A stretch of DNA of 64,000 bases from Agrococcus sp. SGAir0287 (lineage in GTDB: Bacteria > Actinomycetota > Actinomycetes > Actinomycetales > Microbacteriaceae): positions 682,001 to 746,000 of the forward strand of contig NZ_CP027942.1 of NCBI RefSeq assembly GCF_005484985.1, given 5' to 3'. Positions 41,456 to 49,961 of the stretch are shown piece after piece (position 1 is the stretch's first letter; each line of letters opens with the position of its first letter). Under the pieces are notes generated by a model. That model had not been told where the DNA came from and did no database searches. It saw nothing but the letters and a program-made list of their open reading frames with translations. The position numbers and the translations under genes are program-made.

Positions 41456-41497
41456 ACGACGAACGGGCCCCAACCGCGGTCGGGGCCCGTTCGTCGT
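41456..41497 (-). terminator. Terminator of the MFS gene
   Basis: Perfect 16-bp arms ACGACGAACGGGCCCC (41456-41471) and GGGGCCCGTTCGTCGT (41482-41497) with a 10-nt loop, 14 bp after the stop of the minus-strand MFS gene. Confidence 0.8.
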
Positions 41498-41511
41498 GCA
41501 GGACGCTCGCG

Positions 41512-42909
41512 TCAGGCAGACGTCGTGTTCACGTAGTCCGCGTCGCGCGTGTCCTTCGACAGCAGCAGCACCACGAGGGTGATCGCGGCCGCGACCGACA
41601 GGTAGATGCCCACGAGGATCGGCGAGCCGCCCGCGGCACCCCACAGGGCGACGGCGACGAACGACGCCGGCGCGGCGCCGATCACGCTCGAGAGGTTGTA
41701 CGCGAGCGCCGAGCCCGTGTAGCGGACGTTCGCCGGGAAGAGCTCCGGCAGGTAGGCGGCCATGGGGCCGAACGTGAGGCCCATGAGCGTGAAGCCGAGG
41801 ATGAGGGCCGTCATGATGCCGACGAAGCCGCTGCCGAACAGCGGCACCCACAGCAGGCCGAAGACGACGATCGCGGCCGACACGGCGGCGAGCATCCACT
41901 TGCGCCCGAAGCGCTCGGCGAGCGGGCCGGCGACGAGGGTGAAGATGCCGAAGAACACCACGCCGATGATGAGCAGCCACAGGAAGTCGATGCGCTGGAA
42001 GCCGAGTCCCGGCACGAACGTGTCGGGGTTGAACGGCTGACCGGCGGCCTCGGCCGCCGCGGCCGCCTGCTCCTCGGTCGCGGCGCGGGTGCCGAACGTC
42101 AGCGTGAACGTCGTCATGAGGTAGAAGAGCACGTACGTCGCGAACATGATGAGCGTGCCCTGGATGATCTGCACCCAGTTGTGGCGGAACACGGTGCCGA
42201 GCGGCACCTTCACGACCTCGTTGCGCTCGACGACCTTCGTGAACGCCGGCGTCTCGATGAGCTTGAGTCGCACGTACAGGCCGACGGCGACGAGGATCGC
42301 CGAGAGCAGGAAGGGGATGCGCCAGCCGAACTCCTGGAACTGCTCGGGCGTGAGCGTGTACGTGATGAGGATGAAGATCGTGTTGGCGAGGATGAAGCCG
42401 ATCGGCGCGCCCAGCTGCGGGAACGTGCCGTAGATGGCGCGCTTGCCCGCGGGTGCGTTCTCGGTCGCGAGCAGCGCGGCACCCGACCACTCGCCGCCGA
42501 GGCCGAGGCCCTGGCAGAAGCGCATGAGCGCGAGGAGCGCGGGCGCGAGGATCTCCCAGCCGGGCGTCAGCGCCGTCGGCAGGCAGCCGATGAGCACGGT
42601 GGCGATGCCCATGGTGAGCAGCGACGCCACGAGCGTGGTCTTCCGGCCGATGCGGTCGCCGAAGTGACCGAAGAGGATCGAGCCGATCGGGCGCGCGACG
42701 AACGCGACGCCGAACGTCGCGAGCGACGAGAGCAGCTGCGCGGTCTCGTTCTCGGCGGGGAAGAAGAGCGCCGGGAACACGAGCACGGCCGCGGTCGCGT
42801 AGATGTAGAAGTCGTAGAACTCGATCGACGTGCCGATGAGGCTCGCGAAGATGACCCGTCCGCGCGTGTTCGCGGGCTGCTCGGTGGTGGCGGGGGATGC
42901 GTCAGCCAT
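41512..42909 (-). CDS. MFS transporter, metabolite:H+ symporter (MHS/ProP-like) family
   Basis: 465 residues, about 12 spans. ASLIGTSIEFYDFYIYATAAVLVFP is the MHS N-terminal signature, and GHFGDRIGRKTTLV is the loop 2-3 motif of the MFS. MRFCQGLGLGGEWSGAALLATENAP is diagnostic of this family. It imports organic acids, betaine or amino acids with protons; the substrate cannot be assigned. It is flanked by two related lipoproteins, all on the minus strand. Confidence 0.92.
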   Translation of the reverse strand: MADASPATTEQPANTRGRVIFASLIGTSIEFYDFYIYATAAVLVFPALFFPAENETAQLLSSLATFGVAFVARPIGSILFGHFGDRIGRKTTLVASLLTMGIATVLIGCLPTALTPGWEILAPALLALMRFCQGLGLGGEWSGAALLATENAPAGKRAIYGTFPQLGAPIGFILANTIFILITYTLTPEQFQEFGWRIPFLLSAILVAVGLYVRLKLIETPAFTKVVERNEVVKVPLGTVFRHNWVQIIQGTLIMFATYVLFYLMTTFTLTFGTRAATEEQAAAAAEAAGQPFNPDTFVPGLGFQRIDFLWLLIIGVVFFGIFTLVAGPLAERFGRKWMLAAVSAAIVVFGLLWVPLFGSGFVGIMTALILGFTLMGLTFGPMAAYLPELFPANVRYTGSALAYNLSSVIGAAPASFVAVALWGAAGGSPILVGIYLSVAAAITLVVLLLSKDTRDADYVNTTSA

Positions 42910-42986
42910 GAGGCTCCTTCAGAAGTGCTGGGAAGAGCCTAGCCACGCGGATGTGCGGCGGTGCGCACGCGGGCGGGGAACGGTCG

Positions 42987-43739
42987 TCAGCCTTCGTGGG
43001 CCGCCCACTCGGCGACGAGCTGCCCGAGCGCCTGGTCGCGTCCCGTCGCGCCGCACGACGACGCCTCGAACGTCGCGGTCGTGGCGTGCGCATCCGTCGC
43101 GATGACCGTCGTGGTGGTCGTCCACACGCACTCGATGTCGTCTCGCTCGGTGTCGGGGAGGGCGAGGACGTCGGCGAGGGCCGCGAGCGAGGTCGCGTCC
43201 GCGCGCTGCAGGCCGGCGGTGCCGTCGCCGAGCGGCCCCTCGGACTGCACGGCGGTCGCGAGCGTGAGGCCGGCGTCGAGGTCGAGCGCGGGCTCGGTGC
43301 CGGGTTGCGGGATCGGCGGGTGCTCGACGTCGAGCTCGTCGCCCGCGATCCAGCCGGCGACGAGCGCATCCACCTCGCGCTCGAAGTCGCTCGAGTCGTC
43401 GTCGAGGCGGAACCGGAGGTGCACGGCCTCGCCGGTCTGCCGCGACCAGTAGGTGAGGCTCGTGCGCCGACCGTCGGCGTGGATCGGCTCGTCGCCCTGG
43501 TCGCCGAAAGCGTCGTGCTCGACGATCAGCGCTTCGAGCGCGGCGAGGTGGTCGGGATGGTCGACGCGGTACGTCGTCGGCACCGCATCGTCGTCGGGGT
43601 CGTCGTCCTGCGAGACGAGCGCGTCGTCGATGAACGGCTCGTCGTGCGTCGTCTCGGGCTCCGGACCTGCGACGCACGCGGCGAGTGGGGCGACGAGCAC
43701 GGCGAGCGCGACGGCGACGGCGGGTCGGATGCGGGGCAT
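42987..43739 (-). CDS. Lipoprotein, related to the 40919-41371 lipoprotein
   Basis: 250 residues. PAVAVALAVLVAPLAAC is a lipoprotein signal with lipobox LAAC. The mature part is acidic (DDDPDDD near 45) and contains two similar units: RVDHPDHLAALEALIVEHDAF and the later ADATSLAALADVLALPDTE, each followed by a Trp/Thr-rich strand and an ALGQLVAEW-like helix. TAGCGT (43746-43751) lies 7 nt before the ATG (leaderless). Function unknown; internal repetition suggests a duplicated domain. Confidence 0.75.
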   Translation of the reverse strand: MPRIRPAVAVALAVLVAPLAACVAGPEPETTHDEPFIDDALVSQDDDPDDDAVPTTYRVDHPDHLAALEALIVEHDAFGDQGDEPIHADGRRTSLTYWSRQTGEAVHLRFRLDDDSSDFEREVDALVAGWIAGDELDVEHPPIPQPGTEPALDLDAGLTLATAVQSEGPLGDGTAGLQRADATSLAALADVLALPDTERDDIECVWTTTTTVIATDAHATTATFEASSCGATGRDQALGQLVAEWAAHEG

Positions 43740-43745
43740 GCCGCG

Positions 43746-43751
43746 ACGCTA
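43746..43751 (-). promoter_or_regulatory. -10 box for the leaderless 42987-43739 gene
   Basis: TAGCGT on the minus strand ends 7 nt before the ATG at 43739, the same hexamer as at 10486 and 39970. Confidence 0.5.
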
Positions 43752-43950
43752 CGCGCGTCGTCCGGGAGCGCTCGAGGAGGGGGCGGGGCGCCGCATCCGC
43801 GTCGCGTGCGAGTCTCGTGCGGATCGGGCAGCGCGCCCCAACCGCGGACCGTGCCCGGGCGTCCATCGAATCCGCTCGTCAGCGGCACCTGAGGTGCAGG
43901 ATGCACCCGAGGCCGCGCTCACGTGCAGATTCGCCGCGAGGGACGTCGGG

Positions 43951-44415
43951 TCAGAGCGCGCGGATCGCCAGCGCGGCGCCGACGGCGGCCTCGGCCGCCT
44001 TCGCGCCCGTGTCCTCCTTCGAGCCGGGCAGGCCCGCGCGGTCGATGCCCTGCTGCTCGTCGTCGATCGTCAGCACGCCGAAGCCGACGGGCTTGCCCGT
44101 GCGGATAGCGACGTCGGTGAGCCCAGCCGTCGCCGCGTGGGCGATGTAGTCGAAGTGGGGCGTGCCGCCGCGCAGGATGACGCCGAGCGCCACGACGGCG
44201 TCGGCGCCGCGCTCGAGCGCCGCCTGCGACACGACCGACAGCTCGAAGGCGCCGGCGACGGGGATCTCGGTCACGGTCGCGCCCATCGCGGCGAGCGAGC
44301 GGCGCGCGCCGCCCAGCAGGCCGCCGGCGATGACGTCGTGCCACTGCCCGTAGACGATCGTCACCGCCAGCCCGCTCGCGTCGTGCTGGAGGTGGGGTGC
44401 GCCGGATCCGGCCAT
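43951..44415 (-). CDS. ribH: 6,7-dimethyl-8-ribityllumazine synthase
   Basis: 154 residues from ATG 44415. VYGQWHDVIAGGLLGGA, the phosphate/substrate segment VPVAGAFELSVVSQ-like IPVAGAFELSVV, and GVILRGGTPHFDYIAHAATAGL with the catalytic His are all conserved. It condenses the ribityl-pyrimidine with the dihydroxybutanone phosphate. It is the last gene of the rib operon, 1 bp after ribBA. Confidence 0.95.
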   Translation of the reverse strand: MAGSGAPHLQHDASGLAVTIVYGQWHDVIAGGLLGGARRSLAAMGATVTEIPVAGAFELSVVSQAALERGADAVVALGVILRGGTPHFDYIAHAATAGLTDVAIRTGKPVGFGVLTIDDEQQGIDRAGLPGSKEDTGAKAAEAAVGAALAIRAL

Positions 44416-44416
44416 G

Positions 44417-45697
44417 TCAGTCTCCCGTCCCGGTCGGCAGCGCGGTCGCCGCATCCGTGCCGATCCGCTGCGGCAGCAGGTGCCCCATGCGGTCGCGCTT
44501 GGTCTCGAGGTAGCCCTCGTTGAAGTCGCCGACGCCGACGACGAGCGGCTCGCGCGCCTCGATCTCGATGCCGTGCCGCTCGAGCTGGGCCGCCTTCTCG
44601 GGGTTGTTCGACAGCAGGCGGATGCGCGTGAGGCCGAGCTCGGCGAGGATCGCCGCGGCCGCGCCGTACTCGCGAGCGTCGGCGGGCAGGCCGAGGGCGA
44701 GGTTGGCGTCGAGGGTGTCGAGGCCGTCCTCCTGCAGGCGGTATGCCTTCAGCTTGTTGATGAGGCCGATGCCGCGCCCCTCCTGCCCCCGCAGGTAGAC
44801 GACGACGCCGGAGCCGGCCGCCTGGATGCGGTCGAGCGCCGCGTCGAGCTGGGGGCCGCACTCGCACTTCAGCGAGCCGAACGCCTCGCCCGTGAGGCAC
44901 TCCGAGTGGATGCGCACGAGCGCGCCGTCGGCGACGGGGTGGCCGGCGACGATCGCGACGTGGTCGGCGCCCGTGACGAGGTCGCGGTACGCGAAGACGC
45001 GGAAGTCGCCGTGCGTCGTCGGCACCGTCGTGCACACCTCATAGCGCACGCGCGGCGTGAGGGTCGGGTCGACGGCGGCGATCGACGCGATCGCGCCGCC
45101 GTCGAGGTGCGCGACGAGGTCCTCGATCGTCACGACGACGAGGTCGTGCTCCTCGCCGAAGGCGATGAGGGAGGGCAGGCGGCGCATCTCGCCGGAGTCC
45201 TCGACCAGCTCGCCGATGACGCCGACGGGCTGCAGGCCCGCGAGCGCGAGGAGGTCGACGGTCGCCTCCGTGTGGCCCGCGCGCACGCGGACGCCGCCGT
45301 CGACGGCGCGCAGCGGGACGACGTGGCCGGGTCGACGCAGGTCGCCGGGGCCGGAGGCGGGATCGGCGAGCACCCGCAGCGTGTGGGCGCGGTCGTCCGC
45401 GGAGATGCCGGTCGTCGTGCGATCGGCGGCGTCGACCGTCACGGTGTACGCCGTCTGCCGCGGGTCCTCGTTCGCCTCGACCATGAGCGGCAGGTCGAGC
45501 CGGTCCGCGATCTCGCCCGTGAGGGGAGCGCAGAGGAAGCCCGACGAGTGCCGCACGAGGAAGGCGACCTGCTCCGCCGTCGCGAGCTCGGCCGCGAGCA
45601 CGAGGTCGCCCTCGTTCTCGCGGCCCTCGTCGTCGACGACGATGACGGGGCGGCCGGCGCGCAGCGCCTGCACCGCCTGCTCGATGGTGCCGATCAT
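44417..45697 (-). CDS. ribBA: Bifunctional DHBP synthase / GTP cyclohydrolase II
   Basis: 426 residues from ATG 45697. The RibB half (1-about 205) has VVDDEGRENEGDLVLAAE and the RPGHVVPLRA and HTEATVDLLALAG sites. The RibA half has RIHSECLTGEAFGSLKCECGPQL (zinc cysteines), YLRGQEGRGIGL and RLLSNNPEKAAQLERHGI. It makes both precursors of riboflavin from ribulose-5-phosphate and GTP. Overlaps ribE by 4 bp. Confidence 0.96.
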   Translation of the reverse strand: MIGTIEQAVQALRAGRPVIVVDDEGRENEGDLVLAAELATAEQVAFLVRHSSGFLCAPLTGEIADRLDLPLMVEANEDPRQTAYTVTVDAADRTTTGISADDRAHTLRVLADPASGPGDLRRPGHVVPLRAVDGGVRVRAGHTEATVDLLALAGLQPVGVIGELVEDSGEMRRLPSLIAFGEEHDLVVVTIEDLVAHLDGGAIASIAAVDPTLTPRVRYEVCTTVPTTHGDFRVFAYRDLVTGADHVAIVAGHPVADGALVRIHSECLTGEAFGSLKCECGPQLDAALDRIQAAGSGVVVYLRGQEGRGIGLINKLKAYRLQEDGLDTLDANLALGLPADAREYGAAAAILAELGLTRIRLLSNNPEKAAQLERHGIEIEAREPLVVGVGDFNEGYLETKRDRMGHLLPQRIGTDAATALPTGTGD

Positions 45698-46332
45698 GCC
45701 TGTGCTCCCGTCTGGATGCGTCCTGCGCGCTCGAGTCGCAGCATGCGCGCGACGTGCCGGGCGACGACGTCGGTCTCGACGTTGACGCGGTCGCCCGGCG
45801 CGAGGGCACCGAGCGTCGTCGCCTCGAGGGTCTCGGGGATGAGCGAGACCTCGAGCCACTGCTCGGGCTCGTCCTCGTCGCTCAGCCCCGACACCGTGAG
45901 GCTCACGCCCTGCAGCGTGATGGATCCCTTGCGCGCCACGAAGGGCGCGAGGTCGCCGTCGAGGGTGAGGCGCACGCGACGCCACGCGTCGCCGTCCTCC
46001 GTCTCGACGACCGTGGCGGTGCCGTCGACGTGGCCCTGCACGATGTGCCCGCCGAGCCGGTCGCCGACCTGCGCGGCGCGCTCGAGGTTCACGCGGTCGC
46101 CGACGGCGAGGTCGCCGAGCTGCGACATGCGCAGGCTCACCTCCATCACGTCGGCCGTGAAGGCGTCGGCGGTCTGCTCGACGACGGTGAGGCACAGGCC
46201 GTTGACGGCGATCGATGCGCCGTGCGCCGCGTCGGAGACGGCGAGCGGTCCGCGTACGGTGAGCCTGGCGGAGTCGCCGTCGCGCGTCAGCGCGACGACC
46301 TCGCCGATCTCCTCGATGAGCCCGGTGAACAT
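45694..46332 (-). CDS. ribE: Riboflavin synthase alpha chain
   Basis: 212 residues. MFTGLIEEIGEV begins the first lumazine-binding domain with SIAVNGLCLTV; the second has GGHIVQGHVDGTATV and SITLQGVSLTVSGL. The internal duplication is typical. It dismutates two lumazine molecules to riboflavin. It follows ribD by 5 bp and overlaps ribBA. Confidence 0.95.
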   Translation of the reverse strand: MFTGLIEEIGEVVALTRDGDSARLTVRGPLAVSDAAHGASIAVNGLCLTVVEQTADAFTADVMEVSLRMSQLGDLAVGDRVNLERAAQVGDRLGGHIVQGHVDGTATVVETEDGDAWRRVRLTLDGDLAPFVARKGSITLQGVSLTVSGLSDEDEPEQWLEVSLIPETLEATTLGALAPGDRVNVETDVVARHVARMLRLERAGRIQTGAQA

Positions 46333-46337
46333 GGGGA

Positions 46338-47426
46338 TCAGCCCTCCTTCGCCGCGGTCGCGGCCGGTCGGATGGTGGCGGGTCGTGGGACGGCGATGAC
46401 GAGCAGGTCGCGGCCGAGCGGCTCCACCCGCACGTCGTCGAGCAGCAGCTGCTCGTCGATCGTGGCGACGCCCACGTCGGCCATCGCGGTGCGCGGTCCG
46501 CCCAGCAGGGTCGGCGCGACGTAGCAGTGGATGCGGTCGGCGAGCCCCGCGGCGACGACGGCGGAGGCGAGCGTCGGCCCGCCCTCGACGTAGAGCGCCT
46601 GGATGCCGTGCTCCCGCCAGAGCGTCGCGAGCCACTCGCCGGGCAGGCCGTGCACCTGCACGTACCGCCTCGGGTGGTCGCGGAGGCGCGCGGACGGCGG
46701 CACGTCGCGGTGCCCGACGACGACGGGCAGCGGCTGGGGCGCGCCCGGGTCGTCGCTGCCGTCGACGAGCGGCACGCGCGCCGTGAGCTGCGGGTCGTCG
46801 GCGAGCACCGTGCCCGTCCCGACCGCGATGGCGTCGTGCAGCGAGCGCTGCCGGTGCACGTGGGCGCGCGCCTCGGGTCCCGTGATCCACTGGCTCGTGC
46901 CGTCGGCGGCGGCCGCGCGACCGTCGAGCGACTGCGCCCACTTCACCGTCACGCGCGGGCGGCCGTGCCGCATCGCGAATCGCCAGTCGTCGACGAGGGC
47001 GTCCGCGCGGTCGTCCGCGGCATGCACGACGTCGACGCCGCCGGCGCGCAGCCGATCCGCGCCGCCCGACGAGGCCTCGCCGGGATCGGCGACGGCGTAG
47101 ACGACGCGGGCGATGCCGGCGTCCACGATCGCGACGGCGCACGGGCCGGTGCGACCGGTGTGGTTGCAGGGCTCGAGCGTCACGACGGCCGTCGCGCCGT
47201 GCGCGGCACCGGCGGAGAGGTGCGAGAGCGCGTCGACCTCCGCGTGGGGCGTGCCCGCTCCGCGGTGCCAGCCCTCGGCGAGCACGGTGCCGTCGGCGGC
47301 GAGGATCACGCAGCCGACCTGCGGGTTGAGGCCGCGCGGACCCCGGGCGGCGATGGCGAGCGCGCGGTCGAGCGCGTCGCGCTCTGCGCGCGTCGGCGCT
47401 GCCGCTGCCGCCTGTCCTGTTGTCAC
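46338..47426 (-). CDS. ribD: Riboflavin biosynthesis deaminase/reductase
   Basis: 362 residues from GTG 47426 (GGAGGGATC); upstream frame is the riboswitch. The deaminase half (about 10-150) has HAEVDALSHL and PCNHTGRTGPC zinc motifs. The reductase half has VTVKWAQSLDGRAAAADGTSQWITG and VEGGPTLASAVVAAGLAD. It performs steps 2 and 3 of riboflavin synthesis. It is the first gene of ribD-ribE-ribBA-ribH, under FMN riboswitch control. Confidence 0.95.
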   Translation of the reverse strand: MTTGQAAAAAPTRAERDALDRALAIAARGPRGLNPQVGCVILAADGTVLAEGWHRGAGTPHAEVDALSHLSAGAAHGATAVVTLEPCNHTGRTGPCAVAIVDAGIARVVYAVADPGEASSGGADRLRAGGVDVVHAADDRADALVDDWRFAMRHGRPRVTVKWAQSLDGRAAAADGTSQWITGPEARAHVHRQRSLHDAIAVGTGTVLADDPQLTARVPLVDGSDDPGAPQPLPVVVGHRDVPPSARLRDHPRRYVQVHGLPGEWLATLWREHGIQALYVEGGPTLASAVVAAGLADRIHCYVAPTLLGGPRTAMADVGVATIDEQLLLDDVRVEPLGRDLLVIAVPRPATIRPAATAAKEG

Positions 47427-47480
47427 GATCCCTCCGGCGTCGAGGCCGTGGGCGCGCGCGACGGCGTCCCACCTCGGAGC

Positions 47481-47598
47481 GTCACTTCCATCCGGACTCT
47501 CACCGTCGGTGCAGGAGTTCCACCTGCTCGGCCTCCCGGGATGGGAGGTTCGCGGACTATGACCGCCGGTTCGGACTTGCACCGACCCCGTGAGCACT
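47481..47598 (-). promoter_or_regulatory. FMN riboswitch (RFN element) upstream of ribD
   Basis: Read on the minus strand, it has GGGGTCGGTGCAAGTCCGAA, CCGGCGGTCATAGTCCGCGA, a variable GC hairpin (CCTCCCATCCCGGGAGG), GGAACTCCTGCACCGACGG and finally GAGAGTCCGGATGGAAG. These are the conserved blocks of the FMN aptamer in the right order. It ends about 55 nt before the ribD start, so it likely controls translation or termination of the rib operon in response to FMN. Confidence 0.95.
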
Positions 47599-48050
47599 CG
47601 ACGTGTATCGAGAGCCTACAACTCGGCTCCGTCGGTCTTCATTCCCGAGCGTCTCGCGACGCAACCCTCGCCCGTGCGAGCGCGCGCCCCGGCTGCTCGA
47701 GGAGCGCGGCGTCTCCTCCGACCGGCCGAGGAGCGTAGGCGCGCTGCACCTCTGCCGTCCCCTCCAGCTGGTCGAGGAGCGCAGGCGCGCAGCGCCTCCG
47801 CGTCACGAGACCACGCGACGGCCGCTCCTGCCCAGCCGTGCGCGTGGTGGCGTCGGGCGTGCACGTCGCGTGGTCTCGTGACGGCTCCTCGCTGCGCTCG
47901 GGGCCTCCTCGACCGGCTCGCAGGGAGGTCGTCGATCAGCGGGGCCCGTGACCTCTCGTGTGCCGGCGGCGGAGCCAGCCGCCGCAGTCGCGCCGAGTGG
48001 CATGCGAGGCGTCGGCCGACGCGAAGCAGCGTGCCCGCGACGCGACCGCG
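47599..48050. other. 452-bp intergenic region with inverted repeats, no convincing gene
   Basis: The open frames here are shadows of GC-rich repeats with no ribosome sites or family matches. The region holds repeated GTCGAGGAGCGCAGG-like motifs (GAGGAGCG near 47697, GAGGAGCGTAGG near 47728, GTCGAGGAGCGCAGG near 47771) and the 19-bp inverted repeat described at 47802-47882. It would contain the promoter of the rib operon. Confidence 0.6.
47802..47882. repeat. Perfect 19-bp inverted repeat pair
   Basis: GTCACGAGACCACGCGACG (47802-47820) and its exact reverse complement (47864-47882) lie 43 bp apart. The flanks also mirror loosely: GTCGAGGAGC near 47771 against GCCTCCTCGACC near 47905. This looks like a mobile-repeat or REP-type unit in the genome; it could also act as a terminator for trpS on the minus strand. 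Confidence 0.7.
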
Positions 48051-49046
48051 CTAGCGCAGCCCGATCGCCCGGTACGCGCGATCGAGCGTCGCCTCGGCGA
48101 CCTCCGTCGCCCGCGCCGCGTTGCCGGCGAGGATGCGGTCGAGCTCCGCCGGATCCGCGAGCAGCCCGAGCGCGCGCTCGCGGATCGGGGCGAGCTCGGC
48201 GACGACCGCATCCGCGACCTCCGCCTTGAACGCGCCGTACTGCTGCCCCTCGAACCGCTGCTCGAGGTCGGCGATCGACGTGCCCGTGATGGACGAGAGG
48301 ATCGTGAGCAGGTTCGTGACGCCGGGCTTCTGCTCGCGGTCGGCGCGCACGACGCCTTCCATGTCGGTGACGGCCGAGCGGATCTTCTTCGCGACCTTCG
48401 TGGGCTCGTCGAGCAGCGACAGCAGACCCTTGTCGGTCGCCGCGGACTTCGACATCTTCGACGTCGGCTCCTGCAGGTCGTAAATGCGCGCCGCCTCGCC
48501 CTGGATCACGGGCTTCGGCACGACGAACGTGTCGCCGAAGCGAGCGTTGAAGCGGGTGGCGAGGTCGCGCGTGAGCTCGACGTGCTGCTTCTGGTCGTCG
48601 CCGACGGGCACGACGTCGGCGTCGAAGAGCAGGATGTCGGCGGCCATGAGGATGGGGTAGGTGAAGAGGCCCACCGACGCGGCGTCCGCGCCCTGGCGTG
48701 CCGACTTGTCCTTGAACTGCGTCATGCGGCTGGCCTCGCCGAAGCCGGTGATCGTCGAGAGCACCCAGGCGAGCTGCGCGTGCGCGGGCACGGCCGACTG
48801 CACGTAGAGGCATGAGCGCGCAGGGTCGATGCCCGCGGCGATGTACTGCGCGGCGACGGTGCGCACCTGCTCGCGCAGCACCGTCGGGTCTTGCGGCACG
48901 GTGATGGCGTGCAGGTCGACGACGGAGAAGTACGCGTCGTACTCCTCCTGCATCCTCCGCCACTGGAAGATCGCGCCGATGAGGTTGCCGACGTGCAGCG
49001 AGCCCGACGAGGGCTGCATGCCCGAGTACAGACGGGGCTTGGTCAT
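48051..49046 (-). CDS. trpS: Tryptophanyl-tRNA synthetase
   Basis: 331 residues from ATG 49046. Class I synthetase: [15 protein letters not shown] holds the HIGH-type motif (HVGN), and [12 protein letters not shown] the KMSKS loop. [19 protein letters not shown] is the TrpRS signature. It charges tRNA-Trp in the cytoplasm. The gene starts 38 bp after the stop of the xth gene and may be co-transcribed with it. Confidence 0.96.
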   Translation of the reverse strand: MTKPRLYSGMQPSSGSLHVGNLIGAIFQWRRMQEEYDAYFSVVDLHAITVPQDPTVLREQVRTVAAQYIAAGIDPARSCLYVQSAVPAHAQLAWVLSTITGFGEASRMTQFKDKSARQGADAASVGLFTYPILMAADILLFDADVVPVGDDQKQHVELTRDLATRFNARFGDTFVVPKPVIQGEAARIYDLQEPTSKMSKSAATDKGLLSLLDEPTKVAKKIRSAVTDMEGVVRADREQKPGVTNLLTILSSITGTSIADLEQRFEGQQYGAFKAEVADAVVAELAPIRERALGLLADPAELDRILAGNAARATEVAEATLDRAYRAIGLR

Positions 49047-49084
49047 GGTGGTTCCTTGGATCTCTCGGGCGCGAGCGCAGCGGC

Positions 49085-49918
49085 TCAGAGCGCGTAGTCG
49101 ACGACGACGGGGGCGTGGTCGGACCATCGCGCGTCCCACGCGCTCGCCTTCGCCACCTCGTAGTGCGTGACGGTGGCGGCGAGCGCAGGGGTCGCGAGCT
49201 GGTAGTCGATGCGCCAGCCGGTGTCGGTGTCGAACGCGCGGCCGCGCTGCGACCACCACGTGTACGGGCCGTCGACGTCGCCGGCGAACGCGCGGCCGAC
49301 GTCGACCCATCCCTGGCCCTTGCCCCGCACGCCGTCGGCGCCCGTGACGATCTTCCCCTCGGGGCCGAGGATGCGGTCGAGGTGCGAGCGCTCCTCGGGC
49401 AGGAAGCCGGCGTTCCTCCGGTTGCCCTTCCAGTTGCGGATGTCGCGCTCCGTGTGCCCGACGTTGAGGTCGCCCATGACGACGGCGAGGTCGGTCGTGG
49501 CGCGCACCTGCGGGAGGCGCTTCAGCATCGAGCCGAGGAAGCGCATCTTGTCCTCCTGCTTCGGCGTGCCCGCCTCGCCCGAGTGGACGTAGGCCGAGAT
49601 CACCGTGAGGACGCGCTCGTCGTCGAGGGCGAAGTCGGCCTCGAGCCAGCGGCCCTTCGTGTCGAAGGTCTTCAGGCCGATGTCGGTGCGGTGCGCGATC
49701 GACGGCATGCGCGAGGCGACGGCGACGCCGGCGCGGCCCTTCGCGGTGGCGGGGTCGTGGAGCACGTGCCAGCCCTCGAGGATGCGCAGCACGTCCTCGT
49801 CCTGCGCGCGCACCTCCTGCAGGCAGAGGATGTCGGGCTGCGCCTCGTCGAGCCACTCGAGCATGCCCTTGCCTGCTGCTGCCCGGATGCCGTTGACGTT
49901 GACGGACACGATGCGCAT
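49085..49918 (-). CDS. xth: Exodeoxyribonuclease III / AP endonuclease
   Basis: 277 residues from ATG 49918. [18 protein letters not shown], the metal Glu in [21 protein letters not shown], and the final [13 protein letters not shown] with the catalytic Asp-His are the ExoIII motifs. It cuts at abasic sites and degrades 3' ends during base-excision repair. It lies directly before trpS on the same strand. Confidence 0.95.
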   Translation of the reverse strand: MRIVSVNVNGIRAAAGKGMLEWLDEAQPDILCLQEVRAQDEDVLRILEGWHVLHDPATAKGRAGVAVASRMPSIAHRTDIGLKTFDTKGRWLEADFALDDERVLTVISAYVHSGEAGTPKQEDKMRFLGSMLKRLPQVRATTDLAVVMGDLNVGHTERDIRNWKGNRRNAGFLPEERSHLDRILGPEGKIVTGADGVRGKGQGWVDVGRAFAGDVDGPYTWWSQRGRAFDTDTGWRIDYQLATPALAATVTHYEVAKASAWDARWSDHAPVVVDYAL

Positions 49919-49961
49919 GGGCTCGAGCCTACCGGCGCGCCACCGACGCGCCGCCGCCCGA

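Noticed and set aside
47590..48054. Short plus-strand open frames as genes in the rib-trpS gap
   Set aside because: They overlap the riboswitch and inverted repeats, lack ribosome sites and encode only Arg/Ala/Ser-rich sequence.
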